Assembly (NCBI RefSeq): GCF_006337125.1
Contig: NZ_CP040887.1
Span: 1,426,001 to 1,490,000, forward strand
Length of the DNA: 64,000 bases
Source of the DNA: Serinicoccus chungangensis
GTDB lineage: Bacteria; Actinomycetota; Actinomycetes; Actinomycetales; Dermatophilaceae
Direction: 5' to 3'
The translations under genes and the position numbers were made by a program. Of the stretch, positions 45,917 to 55,945 are shown one piece after another. A model generated the notes under the pieces. It saw only the letters and a program-made list of their open reading frames with translations. It was not told the DNA's origin and did no database searches. Positions within the stretch are counted from its first letter, which is position 1. Every line of letters starts with the position of its first letter.

Positions 45917-47251
45917 ATGAGGATCGCGGTCGTCGCGATGGGCAAGATCGGGCTGCCGCTGGCGGTGCAGTTCGCGGACGCGGACCCGGCGCACGAGGTG
46001 GTCGGGGTCGACGTCAACGCCGCGACGGTCGAGGCGGTCAACGCCGGCACCGAGCCCTTCCCGGGTGAGGCGGACCTGGCCGACAGGCTCGCCGAGCTGG
46101 TGCCGGCCGGGCGGCTGCGCGCGACCACGGACTACGCCGACGCCGTCCCGGGCGCGGACGCCGTCGTCGTGGTGGTGCCGCTGTTCGTCGACGAGGCGAC
46201 CGGCGCCCCCGACTTCGCGTGGATGGACGCCGCGACCGCGAGCCTGGCGGAGCACCTGACCCCCGGCACGCTGGTGTCCTACGAGACGACCCTGCCGGTC
46301 GGGACCACCCGCGGGCGGTGGAAGCCGATGATCGAGGAGCTCTCCGGGCTGCGCGAGGGCAGCGACGACGGCTTCCACCTCGTGTTCTCCCCCGAGCGGG
46401 TCCTCACCGGGCGGGTCTTCGCCGACCTGCGCCGCTACCCCAAGCTCGTGGGCGGGCTCACCCCGGCCGGCGCGGCGCGGGGCACCGGCTTCTACGAGGC
46501 CGTCCTCACCTTCGACGAGCGACCCGACCTGACCCGGCCCAACGGCGTGTGGGACCTGGGCAGCGCGGAGGCGGCCGAGATGGCCAAGCTCGCCGAGACG
46601 ACCTACCGGGACGTCAACATCGGCCTGGCCAACCAGTTCGCCCGTTTCGCAGACTCCGTCGGGATCGACGTCCACCAGGTCATCGAGGCCTGCAACTCCC
46701 AGCCCTACAGTCACCTGCACCAGCCCGGCATCGCGGTCGGCGGGCACTGCATCCCGGTCTACCCCCGGCTCTACCTGTCGACCGACCCCGACGCGACCGT
46801 CGTCCGGGCCGCCCGCGAGGCCAACGCCGCGATGCCCGACTACGCCGTCTCCCGGGCCGAGGACCTCCTGGGCTCGCTGGAGGGGCTGCGGGTGCTCGTG
46901 CTCGGCGCGTCCTACCGGGGCCGGGTCAAGGAGACCGCCTTCTCCGGCGTCTTCGCCACCGTCGACGCGCTGCGCTCGCGCGGGGCGCGGGTGCTCGTCC
47001 ACGACCCGATGTACGCCGACGACGAGCTCGCCGCCCACGGCTGGCAGCCCTACGCGTGGTCCCCCGGCCGGCCCGGGGAGCCGGTCGACGTCGCCATCGT
47101 GCAGGCCGACCACCCCGAGTACGCCCGGCTCGGCACCGCCGACCTGCCCGGCCTGCGCCTCCTGCTGGACGGGCGACGGGTCACCGACCCCGCCCGCTTC
47201 ACCGGCGTCCCCCGCCTCACCATCGGCGGAGGGGAGCAGCCCGGCTCATGA
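45917..47251 (+). CDS. UDP-N-acetyl-hexosamine dehydrogenase (WecC/WbpA-like)
   Basis: 444 residues, UDP-glucose/GDP-mannose dehydrogenase family, oxidising C6 of a UDP-HexNAc to the uronic acid in two NAD-dependent steps. The NAD motif is VVAMGKIGLPLAVQFA, a variant of GxGxxG in which the first Gly is replaced. The catalytic Cys is in GGHCIPVYPRLY (about residue 278), with the Lys/Asn region EMAKLAETTYRDVNIGLANQFA upstream. The C-terminal domain has LGASYRGRVKETAFSG. Its likely substrate here is UDP-ManNAc or UDP-GlcNAc. It overlaps the next membrane protein gene by 4 bp. Confidence 0.9.
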   Translation: MRIAVVAMGKIGLPLAVQFADADPAHEVVGVDVNAATVEAVNAGTEPFPGEADLADRLAELVPAGRLRATTDYADAVPGADAVVVVVPLFVDEATGAPDFAWMDAATASLAEHLTPGTLVSYETTLPVGTTRGRWKPMIEELSGLREGSDDGFHLVFSPERVLTGRVFADLRRYPKLVGGLTPAGAARGTGFYEAVLTFDERPDLTRPNGVWDLGSAEAAEMAKLAETTYRDVNIGLANQFARFADSVGIDVHQVIEACNSQPYSHLHQPGIAVGGHCIPVYPRLYLSTDPDATVVRAAREANAAMPDYAVSRAEDLLGSLEGLRVLVLGASYRGRVKETAFSGVFATVDALRSRGARVLVHDPMYADDELAAHGWQPYAWSPGRPGEPVDVAIVQADHPEYARLGTADLPGLRLLLDGRRVTDPARFTGVPRLTIGGGEQPGS

Positions 47252-49296
47252 CCGACGGCGTGGGCTGGTCGGAGGTCGTCCCGGGGATCGTCCTGCTCGC
47301 GGTCCTCTGGGTGCTTCCGGGGTATGCCGTGCTCCGCGCCCTGGGCGTGCGCGGCCTGCTCGCCCTCGGCGCGGGTCCGGCGGTCACGACGGGGCTGGCC
47401 GGGGTGCTCGCGATCGGCTACGCCCTCGTCGGGCTGCCGTGGAGCCTGCTGACCTTCGCGGCGGGCGCGATGGTCGCCGTCGTGGCGGCCGTGCTGCTCG
47501 GGGTCCTCCTGGGCACGACCCGGCACCCGTCCGGGGTGACGGTCGCGGGGGAGCGGGCGCTGCGGCATACCGAACGCGGGTGGCTGGCCCTCACCTGGCT
47601 GCTCGGCGGCGGCGTGCTGGCGGCCGCCATGATGACCGGGATGGGGCGGGCCGACCAGCCGCCCCAGGCCTGGGACGCCGTCTTCCACCTCAACGCGCTG
47701 TGGTTCGTGCGCGAGACGGGCGACGCCAGCTCGCTCGGCGGGCTGTCCCCGATGTACGCCGACAACGCCGCCCCCTTCTACCCCGCCGTCTGGCACTCCC
47801 TGGTCGCCGTCGCCCCGGGGTTCGCTGGGGTGACCGAGGCGGCCAACGCCTCCTCGCTCGTCCTCGGGTCCGTCGTCTGGATCGCCGGGCTGGTCGCGCT
47901 GGCCCGGGTCGTGTGGCCGGCGCGCGTCCTGCCGACGATCCTCGTGCCGGTCCTGGCGGCGACCTTCGTCACCTTCCCCGCGATCGCCGTGTCGATGCTG
48001 GCGGTGTGGCCCTTCGCGCTGTCCACCGCGTGCCTGCCGGGCACGATCGCGCTGCTCGTCGCGACCTTCCGCGGCGTGCTGTCCTGGCGCATGCACCTGG
48101 CGCTGGGCGTCGGCCTGGCCTGGGCCGTCGTCGGCGTGGTGCTCGCGCATCCCTCGGGGTTGTTCAGCCTGGCGCTGCTCGCGCTGCCGCTGCTCACCGT
48201 GCTGCTCGTCCGCCAGCTGCGCCGGCAGTTCCGGCTGGGGCGCCGGGTCGGCGCGGTGGTCGCCGGTGTCGCCTGGGTGGTGCTCGTGGGGGGCGCCGCG
48301 GCCTTCCTGCTGACCTTCCCCCCGGTGCTGGCGATCATGGACTACCGCCGCGGCGGGCAGGAGTCCTACCTGCCGGGGCTCGGCTCCCTGGCCATCGACC
48401 ACCCGCTCATCTACGTCTACAAGATCACCTCGGTCAACCTCGTGACCACGCTGCTCGTCTGGCTGGGCGTCGCCCTGGCGCTGCGCTGGCGGCACGCCCG
48501 GTGGCTCGTGGTCTCGCTCGTCGCCGCCGTCGTGCTGACCCTCCTGGCCGCCGGCCCGCCCGAGCAGCCGCTGCGCGTGCTGTCCGGCTTCTGGTACACC
48601 CAGGCGTCCCGGATCAACCAGCTCGTGCTCATCCCGGCGATTCTGCTGGCGGCCGGGGCCGGGGGATGGCTGGCCGGCCGCCTGTCGCGGGTCCTGCGGG
48701 TACGCGTCGAGTGGGTCGCCGCCGGGCTCGTCCTCGCCCTGGTCGTGCTGACGTCGGGGCTGCGCTGGACGAGCCAGGTGCAGGTCATGGCCTCGACCTA
48801 CACCGCGAGCCCCATCGCCTGGGGCACGATCCTGGAGCCGGAGGAGGTGGCGATGGTCGACCGGGCCGCGCAGACGCTGCCCGAGGACGCCGTGGTGCTC
48901 GGTGAGCCCGTGGCCGGGTCGCCCTACCTGCTGCACCGGGCCGGGGTCGACGTCGTCTTCCCCCAGCTGAGCCCGATTCCGGACAGCCCCGAGCGTGACA
49001 TCCTCCTCGACCGCTTCGACCGGTGGGCGGTCGACCCCGAGGTCTGCGAGGCGGTGCGCACGCTCGGGGTCACCCACGTGTATGCCGACTCCCTCACCTT
49101 CGAGGACCCCGCCAACGCCAAGTGGGAGGAGACCTCGCCGGGGCTGCGCAACCTCGACCCGGACGGCGGTTTCGGCAGCGGCGCCGACCCGCTCGGCCGG
49201 GTCGACACGCCGGCCACCGAGCGGGCCGAGGAGGCGTGGACCCTCGTGGACGAGGGCGGCCACGCCTCCCTGTGGGAGTTCACCGGCTGCTCCTGA
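47248..49296 (+). CDS. Large polytopic membrane protein (DUF6541-like)
   Basis: 682 residues with about 12 hydrophobic segments in the first 500 residues and a soluble C-terminal domain of about 160 residues (from STYTASPIAWGT onward). After the second pair of helices there is QAWDAVFHLNALWFVRE, resembling the extracytoplasmic Asp-containing loop of GT-C transferases. This places it with the actinobacterial DUF6541-type proteins found in cell-wall and polysaccharide loci. It could be a polyprenyl-linked sugar transferase or a polymerase; no catalytic test is possible here. Translationally coupled to the dehydrogenase. Confidence 0.78.
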   Translation: MTDGVGWSEVVPGIVLLAVLWVLPGYAVLRALGVRGLLALGAGPAVTTGLAGVLAIGYALVGLPWSLLTFAAGAMVAVVAAVLLGVLLGTTRHPSGVTVAGERALRHTERGWLALTWLLGGGVLAAAMMTGMGRADQPPQAWDAVFHLNALWFVRETGDASSLGGLSPMYADNAAPFYPAVWHSLVAVAPGFAGVTEAANASSLVLGSVVWIAGLVALARVVWPARVLPTILVPVLAATFVTFPAIAVSMLAVWPFALSTACLPGTIALLVATFRGVLSWRMHLALGVGLAWAVVGVVLAHPSGLFSLALLALPLLTVLLVRQLRRQFRLGRRVGAVVAGVAWVVLVGGAAAFLLTFPPVLAIMDYRRGGQESYLPGLGSLAIDHPLIYVYKITSVNLVTTLLVWLGVALALRWRHARWLVVSLVAAVVLTLLAAGPPEQPLRVLSGFWYTQASRINQLVLIPAILLAAGAGGWLAGRLSRVLRVRVEWVAAGLVLALVVLTSGLRWTSQVQVMASTYTASPIAWGTILEPEEVAMVDRAAQTLPEDAVVLGEPVAGSPYLLHRAGVDVVFPQLSPIPDSPERDILLDRFDRWAVDPEVCEAVRTLGVTHVYADSLTFEDPANAKWEETSPGLRNLDPDGGFGSGADPLGRVDTPATERAEEAWTLVDEGGHASLWEFTGCS

Positions 49297-49330
49297 CCCG
49301 CCGGGCGTCGCCCTGTTCAGGCGAGAGCGA

Positions 49331-49455
49331 CCTGTGCACCCCCGAGCGACCTGTGCACGCTTCTGCAGCCGGTGCGCCTGTTCTACGGCATGCACAGGCT
49401 GTGGTCCCGTGCACAGGTTCTCCACCGATGCACAGGCCGCGGTTCCGTGCACAGG
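49331..49455. repeat. Cluster of CCTGTGCA/TGCACAGG motifs
   Basis: CCTGTGCA occurs forward at 49331 and 49350 and inverted (TGCACAGG) at 49391, 49410, 49429 and 49448. The inverted copies are spaced exactly 19 bp apart, as are the two forward copies. It lies between two convergent genes and can form several alternative hairpins, so it may act as a terminator or a protein-binding array. Confidence 0.8.
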
Positions 49456-49466
49456 CCGGGGCCGGC

Positions 49467-50483
49467 TCAGGAGTCGGCGCGGGTGTTGACCTCGTAGGAG
49501 GTGTTGATCGACTCGAAGAAGTTCACCAGCTGCAGGGTGTCGTTGGCGGTGGCCATCCACTTCGCCGGGTTGGCCACGCCGTACTCCGGCTCGAAGCCGA
49601 GCTCCTCGAGGCGCCGGTCCGCGAGGTAGCGGACGTACTGGTTGATGTAGTCCGCGTTGAGCCCGAGGATGCCGGTGGGCAGCATCTCGCGGTTGTAGGC
49701 CTCCTCCAGCTCCACGGCGTGCAGCACCATCCCGCGGATCTCCTCGGCGAACTCCGGCGTCGCGACGTCCGGGTTCTCGTCGAGGACGGTGAGGATGAGG
49801 TTGATCCCGAACTTGAGGTGCAGGCTCTCGTCCCGCACGATCCAGTCGATGAGGGAGCCGAAGTTGCGCAGCAGGTTCCGCTGCCGGAAGCTCAGCGCGA
49901 CCATGAAGCCGGAGTAGAACCAGATGCCCTCGAGGATGACGTTGTAGGCCACGAGGTTGCGCACGAAGTCCTGCTTGCCCTCCGTGGTGGTGATGTCGAG
50001 GGTCTGCTCGGTCATCCGCCGGATGAACCTGACCTCGAACTCCTCCTTCGCGGCCATCGAGGGCACCTGCACGTGCGAGCTGTAGGCGGCCTCCCGGTCG
50101 ATGGGGAAGGTCTCGAGGACGTACTCGAAGCTCATGCAGTGGTTGGCCTCCTCCCACATCTGCTTGGCGAGGTAGAGGTGGCACTCCGCGGCGTTGACGT
50201 AGGGGTAGACCCCGAAGGCCAGCGCCTTGTTGACGAGCAGCTCGTTGGGGTTGAAGTAGGACATGAGGAAGGTGAGCGCGTGCCGCTCGCCCTCGCTCAT
50301 CCGCTCGAAGTCGCCGAGGTCCTCCCCGAGCTGCACCTCGTTGGGGAACCAGGTGTTGGCGACGGCCTGGTCGTAGAGCTCCATGGCCCAGGGGTAGGTG
50401 ACCGGCTTGAGCAGCAGCCCCTCCTGGATGCCGGTGCCGAGGATGCCGGTGGTGGTGGCGGTCGTGTCGAGGGTGTCGGTCAT
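49467..50483 (-). CDS. nrdB: Ribonucleotide reductase class I small subunit
   Basis: 338-residue di-metal subunit supplying the radical to NrdA for deoxyribonucleotide synthesis. Metal ligands are visible as Glu112 and His115 (EEANH), Glu185 (ILEGIWFY), Glu219 and His222 (RDESLH). The first ligand is Glu81 rather than the usual Asp, and the residue four after His115, the radical Tyr position of E. coli NrdB, is Phe119. Both changes are those of class Ic (Chlamydia-type, Mn/Fe) subunits. The ATG follows the nrdA stop by 40 bp on the same strand, so nrdA-nrdB form one operon under the riboswitch. Confidence 0.93.
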   Translation of the reverse strand: MTDTLDTTATTTGILGTGIQEGLLLKPVTYPWAMELYDQAVANTWFPNEVQLGEDLGDFERMSEGERHALTFLMSYFNPNELLVNKALAFGVYPYVNAAECHLYLAKQMWEEANHCMSFEYVLETFPIDREAAYSSHVQVPSMAAKEEFEVRFIRRMTEQTLDITTTEGKQDFVRNLVAYNVILEGIWFYSGFMVALSFRQRNLLRNFGSLIDWIVRDESLHLKFGINLILTVLDENPDVATPEFAEEIRGMVLHAVELEEAYNREMLPTGILGLNADYINQYVRYLADRRLEELGFEPEYGVANPAKWMATANDTLQLVNFFESINTSYEVNTRADS

Positions 50484-50523
50484 GCGGTCGTCTCCTCCGG
50501 GAGGTCAGGTATGCGGGTGGTCG

Positions 50524-53121
50524 TCACTGGCAGGAGTCGCACTGCAGGCGCTCCATGGGGTCGATCGGGCACTGCTGGCCGTCCACCTCGTCGACGACGG
50601 GCAGCTGCTCGACCTGGGGCGGCGCCTGGACGGGCGTGGGGGCCACCGCCGGGGCGGCGGGGGCCGCGCCGAAGCCGCGTCGCGGCGGGGCGCTGGAGGC
50701 GCCACCGAAGCCGCGCCGGCCGCCGGAGGACCCCGCCGCGGACGGCTCGGTCGCCTTGTTCACCTTGACGGTCGACTGCTCGGCCGTGTGCCGCGGCATC
50801 ATGTGGAGGTAGTAGGTCGTCTTGACCCCCATCCGCCAGGCGGTGGAGTAGAGCTCGGCCATCGAGCCCACGTCCCGGCTCGCGAGGTAGATGTTGCGGC
50901 TGATGGCCTGGTCGATCCACTTCTGGGCGCGGGCGGCCACGTGCAGGAAGGCGTAGGGCGAGAGCTGGAAGCTGGTGCGGTAGATCTCCTGCAGCTCGGC
51001 CGGCACCCCCTCGACCTTGGACAGGTCACCCTGGTGGCGCAGCAGGTCCTCGCGCACCTGCTCCCAGAGCCCGTGCTGGCGCAGGTCCTCGACGAGGTTG
51101 CGGTTGACCTCGAGGAACTTCCCGGCGCTGGTGGCCCGGCTGAAGATCTGGCTGAACTGCGGGTCCAGCCCCGGGGTGGTGCCGGCGACGAGCCCGATCG
51201 AGGCGGTCGGGGCGATCGCCATGAGGGTGGAGTTGCGCATGCCGCCGCGGACCTTCTCGCGCAGGACGTCCCAGTCCATGGTGCTGCTGCGGTCGACCTC
51301 GACGGTCAGGCCGCGGTCGGCCTCGAGCAGGTCGATGGTGTCCACCGGCACCATCCCCTGGCTCCACCGGGAGCCCTCGAAGGTGGGGTAGGACCCCCGC
51401 TCGCGGGCGAGGTCGGCGCTGGCGTCGACGGCGTGCCAGGAGACGAACTCCACCAGCCGGTCGATGAGGTCGTAGGCCTCGCGCGACTCGTACGACAGGC
51501 CGCAGCGCTCGACCACGTCGGTGAAGCCCATGACCCCGAGGCCGAGGGCGCGGTTCTGCTCGTTGGAGTGCTCGGACTCGGGCACCGAGCTGATGGTGAT
51601 GTCGATGAGGTTGTCGAGCTGGCGCACGGCCAGGCGGGCCGAGCGGGCCAGGCGCTCCCAGTCGATGCGCACCTCGCCGGTGCTGTGCCGCCCGTGGACG
51701 TGGCGGGAGAGGTTGATCGAGGCGAGGTTGCAGACCGACACGTTGTCGCGGTCCTGCGGCAGGGTGATCTCGGTGCACAGGTTGGAGGAGTGGATCGTCC
51801 CGGTGTTGCTGTTGAGCGCCCGGGTGTTGATGGAGTCCTTCCAGGTCAGCCAGGGGTGGCTGGTGGTCTGCAGGGACACGAGGATGGCCTTCCACTGCTC
51901 TCGCGCGCGCAGCGTCTTGTGCCGCAGCTCGCCCGCCCTCGCGCGGGCGACGTAGCCGGCATACCGCGCGGAGAAGTCGGCGCCGGTGGCCTCGGTGAGG
52001 TCGGGGGTGTCCAGCGGGTCGAAGAGGTACCACTCGTCGTCGGCGGCCACCCGCTTCATGAACTCGTCGCTCAGCCAGACCGCGGTGTTGGCGGTGCGGG
52101 TCCGGCGGTAGGGGTCGCCGGAGTTCTGCCGCAGGTCCAGGAAGGCGGGGAAGTCGAGGTGCCAGTTCTCCAGGTAGAAGCACAGGGCGCCGAACTTCTT
52201 GCCGCCCCGGCTCACCGCGCGCAGCGTCGAGTCGATGGTGTGCATGAAGGGGATCGGGCCGGTGGAGGCGGTGTTGTTGGACCGGATCGGGCTGCCCTCG
52301 CAGCGCAGCTTGGACACCGACATGCCGATGCCGCCGGTGCCCTTGGTGAGCCACATGACGTCGCGCACGCTCTTGGCGATGTGCTCGATGTCGTCCTCCA
52401 TCTGCATGACGAAGCAGTTGGACAGCTGGCTGTAGGCGGTGCCGGCGTTGACCAGGGTGGACCCGGCCGCGAGGTACTCCAGCCGGGACATGGCGTCGTA
52501 GAACTGCAGCGCGGCCGCGGTGGGGTCGGCCTCGTTGAGGGCCAGCCCCATGGACACCCGCATCCAGAAGAACTGCGGGGTCTCCAGGACGGTCCGGGCC
52601 CGGTCGGCGCCGGTGAGGGCGTAGCGGGTGCGCAGCGTCTGGGCGCCGGTGTAGCGCAGGAGGTCGTCGCGCGTGGGGTCCAGCGCGGCGGCGAGCGCCT
52701 CCAGGTCGAACAGCTCGGCCAGCCGCGGGTCGAGCAGCCCGGTGCGGACGCCCTGGGCGACGACGCCGGGGAAGTACTGCCGGTGCTTGGCGGCGACGAC
52801 CTGGGGGTCGTCCTCGCCGAGCAGGTCGCGGGTGTCGCCGAAGACCGCCTTGTACATCGTCTTCACCAGCAGCCGGGAGGCGATGGTGTCGAAGGCGGGG
52901 TCGTCCTTGACGTTCTGCAGCGCGACCTGGACGACCGCCTCGTCCAGCTGCTCGCTGGTGATCCCGTCGAAGAGGGTGATCTCCAGCTCGGACTGCAGCT
53001 GGGTGGCGCGCACGACGGCGTCGTCCAGACCGGCCGCCGCGGCCTCGATGGATCGGGCGATCTCGTGCCCGTCGTAGGGCACTCGGGTGCCGTCGCGCTT
53101 GATGACGGTGATGGTGGCCAT
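50524..53121 (-). CDS. nrdA: Ribonucleotide reductase class I large subunit
   Basis: 865 residues. An N-terminal ATP-cone (ITVIKRDGTRVPYDGHEIARSIE) signals allosteric activity control. The catalytic domain includes SNCFVMQMEDD with an active-site Cys, NSNTGTIHSSNLCTEI with the Asn-x-Cys-x-Glu site, and MAIAPTASIGLVAGTTPGLDP. The C-terminus ends in a flexible Pro/Ala/Gly-rich tail and CDSC, the thiol pair that regenerates the enzyme. The ATG at 53121 is preferred to upstream in-frame codons because GAGGGG lies 8 bases before it and the ATP-cone starts there. Controlled by the leader elements at 53124-53545. Confidence 0.95.
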   Translation of the reverse strand: MATITVIKRDGTRVPYDGHEIARSIEAAAAGLDDAVVRATQLQSELEITLFDGITSEQLDEAVVQVALQNVKDDPAFDTIASRLLVKTMYKAVFGDTRDLLGEDDPQVVAAKHRQYFPGVVAQGVRTGLLDPRLAELFDLEALAAALDPTRDDLLRYTGAQTLRTRYALTGADRARTVLETPQFFWMRVSMGLALNEADPTAAALQFYDAMSRLEYLAAGSTLVNAGTAYSQLSNCFVMQMEDDIEHIAKSVRDVMWLTKGTGGIGMSVSKLRCEGSPIRSNNTASTGPIPFMHTIDSTLRAVSRGGKKFGALCFYLENWHLDFPAFLDLRQNSGDPYRRTRTANTAVWLSDEFMKRVAADDEWYLFDPLDTPDLTEATGADFSARYAGYVARARAGELRHKTLRAREQWKAILVSLQTTSHPWLTWKDSINTRALNSNTGTIHSSNLCTEITLPQDRDNVSVCNLASINLSRHVHGRHSTGEVRIDWERLARSARLAVRQLDNLIDITISSVPESEHSNEQNRALGLGVMGFTDVVERCGLSYESREAYDLIDRLVEFVSWHAVDASADLARERGSYPTFEGSRWSQGMVPVDTIDLLEADRGLTVEVDRSSTMDWDVLREKVRGGMRNSTLMAIAPTASIGLVAGTTPGLDPQFSQIFSRATSAGKFLEVNRNLVEDLRQHGLWEQVREDLLRHQGDLSKVEGVPAELQEIYRTSFQLSPYAFLHVAARAQKWIDQAISRNIYLASRDVGSMAELYSTAWRMGVKTTYYLHMMPRHTAEQSTVKVNKATEPSAAGSSGGRRGFGGASSAPPRRGFGAAPAAPAVAPTPVQAPPQVEQLPVVDEVDGQQCPIDPMERLQCDSCQ

Positions 53122-53123
53122 CG

Positions 53124-53140
53124 GTTCACCCCTCGTGAAC
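53124..53140 (-). promoter_or_regulatory. Hairpin with the nrdA Shine-Dalgarno in its loop
   Basis: GTTCAC and GTGAAC pair perfectly around a GAGGG loop, two bases before the nrdA ATG. The Shine-Dalgarno GAGGGG is therefore in the loop and first stem pair. It may be the expression platform of the riboswitch, but this is inference. Confidence 0.45.
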
Positions 53141-53279
53141 TCGGTCCTGCTGCGGGCGCGCCCGGGACGGACGAGGGGGAGAGGGGTATGCCGCGGTGCC
53201 CCGCCGACGTCGCGGGTCGCCACTGCCAGCCCCAGACCGTCCCTCGCGGTCACGAGCCACGGGCGGCGTCGGGCCACCC

Positions 53280-53460
53280 GTGCACTGGCAGGTCTTCGGA
53301 CTCACGGGCAGGTCCGGAGGGTCCCTCCGGACGGACCTACTGGTCGCGGCTTCCCACGCCCGGGGGCGCAGTGCCATAGGTGCGACGGTCGTTCCCGTTC
53401 ACCGCTGCGGGGCAGTCCCGGGTTCTCACCGGGTTCCCTCTTGCGACGACCACGACCCAC
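53280..53460 (-). ncRNA. Cobalamin riboswitch
   Basis: Read on the minus strand the leader contains, in order, GAGGGAACCCGGTGAGAA, CGGGACTGCCCCGCAGC, GCACCTATGGCACTGCG, GTGGGAAGCCG and GAGTCCGAAGACCTGCC, the conserved blocks of the B12 riboswitch including the B12-box region. It lies about 160 bases before nrdA. Streptomyces class I RNR operons are known to be repressed this way by adenosylcobalamin when a class II enzyme is present. Ends are approximate. Confidence 0.92.
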
Positions 53461-53498
53461 GGGAGTCCCGCGGGCCGCAGCCGAACCAGCTGCGTGCG

Positions 53499-53545
53499 CC
53501 ACTATATACAGAAGAATGACACTGATGTAACCCCACATCTTGTGT
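53499..53545. promoter_or_regulatory. Pair of NrdR-like boxes over the nrdA promoter
   Basis: The core CTATATACAG (53502-53511) matches the NrdR consensus CWATATWG-type core well; a second weaker box, CCACATCTTGTGT (53533-53545), is 31 bp away centre to centre, the spacing of paired NrdR boxes. On the minus strand TTACAT and TATAGT, 18 bp apart, form a plausible -35/-10 within the same stretch. No further gene was seen in the 532-bp region 53122-53653 beyond the riboswitch and these sites. Confidence 0.65.
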
Positions 53546-53653
53546 CCCCGTGCAGCGCCGCTGGTGGCCGCCGCAGAGCGCGCCGGGCGGGGCCCCGGCG
53601 GGTCGACCGCGGTCCGCCCGGCGGGCGCCCCACGCTCCTGACAGACTGGCCGG

Positions 53654-55723
<2,070 letters not shown>

Positions 55724-55882
55724 CTCCCGGCCCGCGCGGAGAGGATCCCTGCAGCAGCACCGGTCCTGGCCGCATACCGTGCGGGCGGCGGACGGGATCG
55801 CCGCAGGCGCGCCGGTGGTGTCCGCCGGTTTGACGCATCATCCATGCCGTGGAATAAGGTTAGGCATAATCCTTGCTTACCT

Positions 55883-55916
55883 GTGAGCAGGCACACCGAC
55901 GTGGGTGCCTGCTCAC
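55883..55916 (+). promoter_or_regulatory. Perfect 12-bp stem in the cysIHJ leader
   Basis: The 12-bp arms enclose a 10-base loop. No U-run follows, so it is not a standard terminator; translation of the leader frame would melt it, and ribosome stalling at the Cys codon would hold the 3' arm open. TTGACG at 55830 and TAAGGT at 55855 are weak promoter candidates upstream. Confidence 0.6.
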
Positions 55917-55924
55917 CCTTGTGA
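55883..55924 (+). CDS. Candidate 13-residue Cys leader peptide in an attenuator-like hairpin
   Basis: GTG at 55883 opens a 13-codon frame, M/V-S-R-H-T-D-V-G-A-C-S-P-L, ending TGA at 55922-55924, 21 bp before cysI. The frame lies almost entirely in a perfect hairpin: GTGAGCAGGCAC (55883-55894) pairs with GTGCCTGCTCAC (55905-55916); the Cys codon is in the 3' arm. The RHxDV..AC pattern resembles the short 'RHVDL...C' leader peptides annotated before actinobacterial sulfur genes, and Cys-codon leaders control cysteine operons in mycobacteria. No Shine-Dalgarno, so a leaderless start is expected. Function is inference. Confidence 0.5.
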   Translation: MSRHTDVGACSPL

Positions 55925-55945
55925 CCGGACGGAAAGCCGCACCAG

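Noticed and set aside
55855..55873. IdeR/DtxR iron box upstream of cysI (AGGTTAGGC half-site)
   Set aside because: Only one half matches the consensus; the other half does not, and TTAGGC-like words are also typical of -10 regions here.
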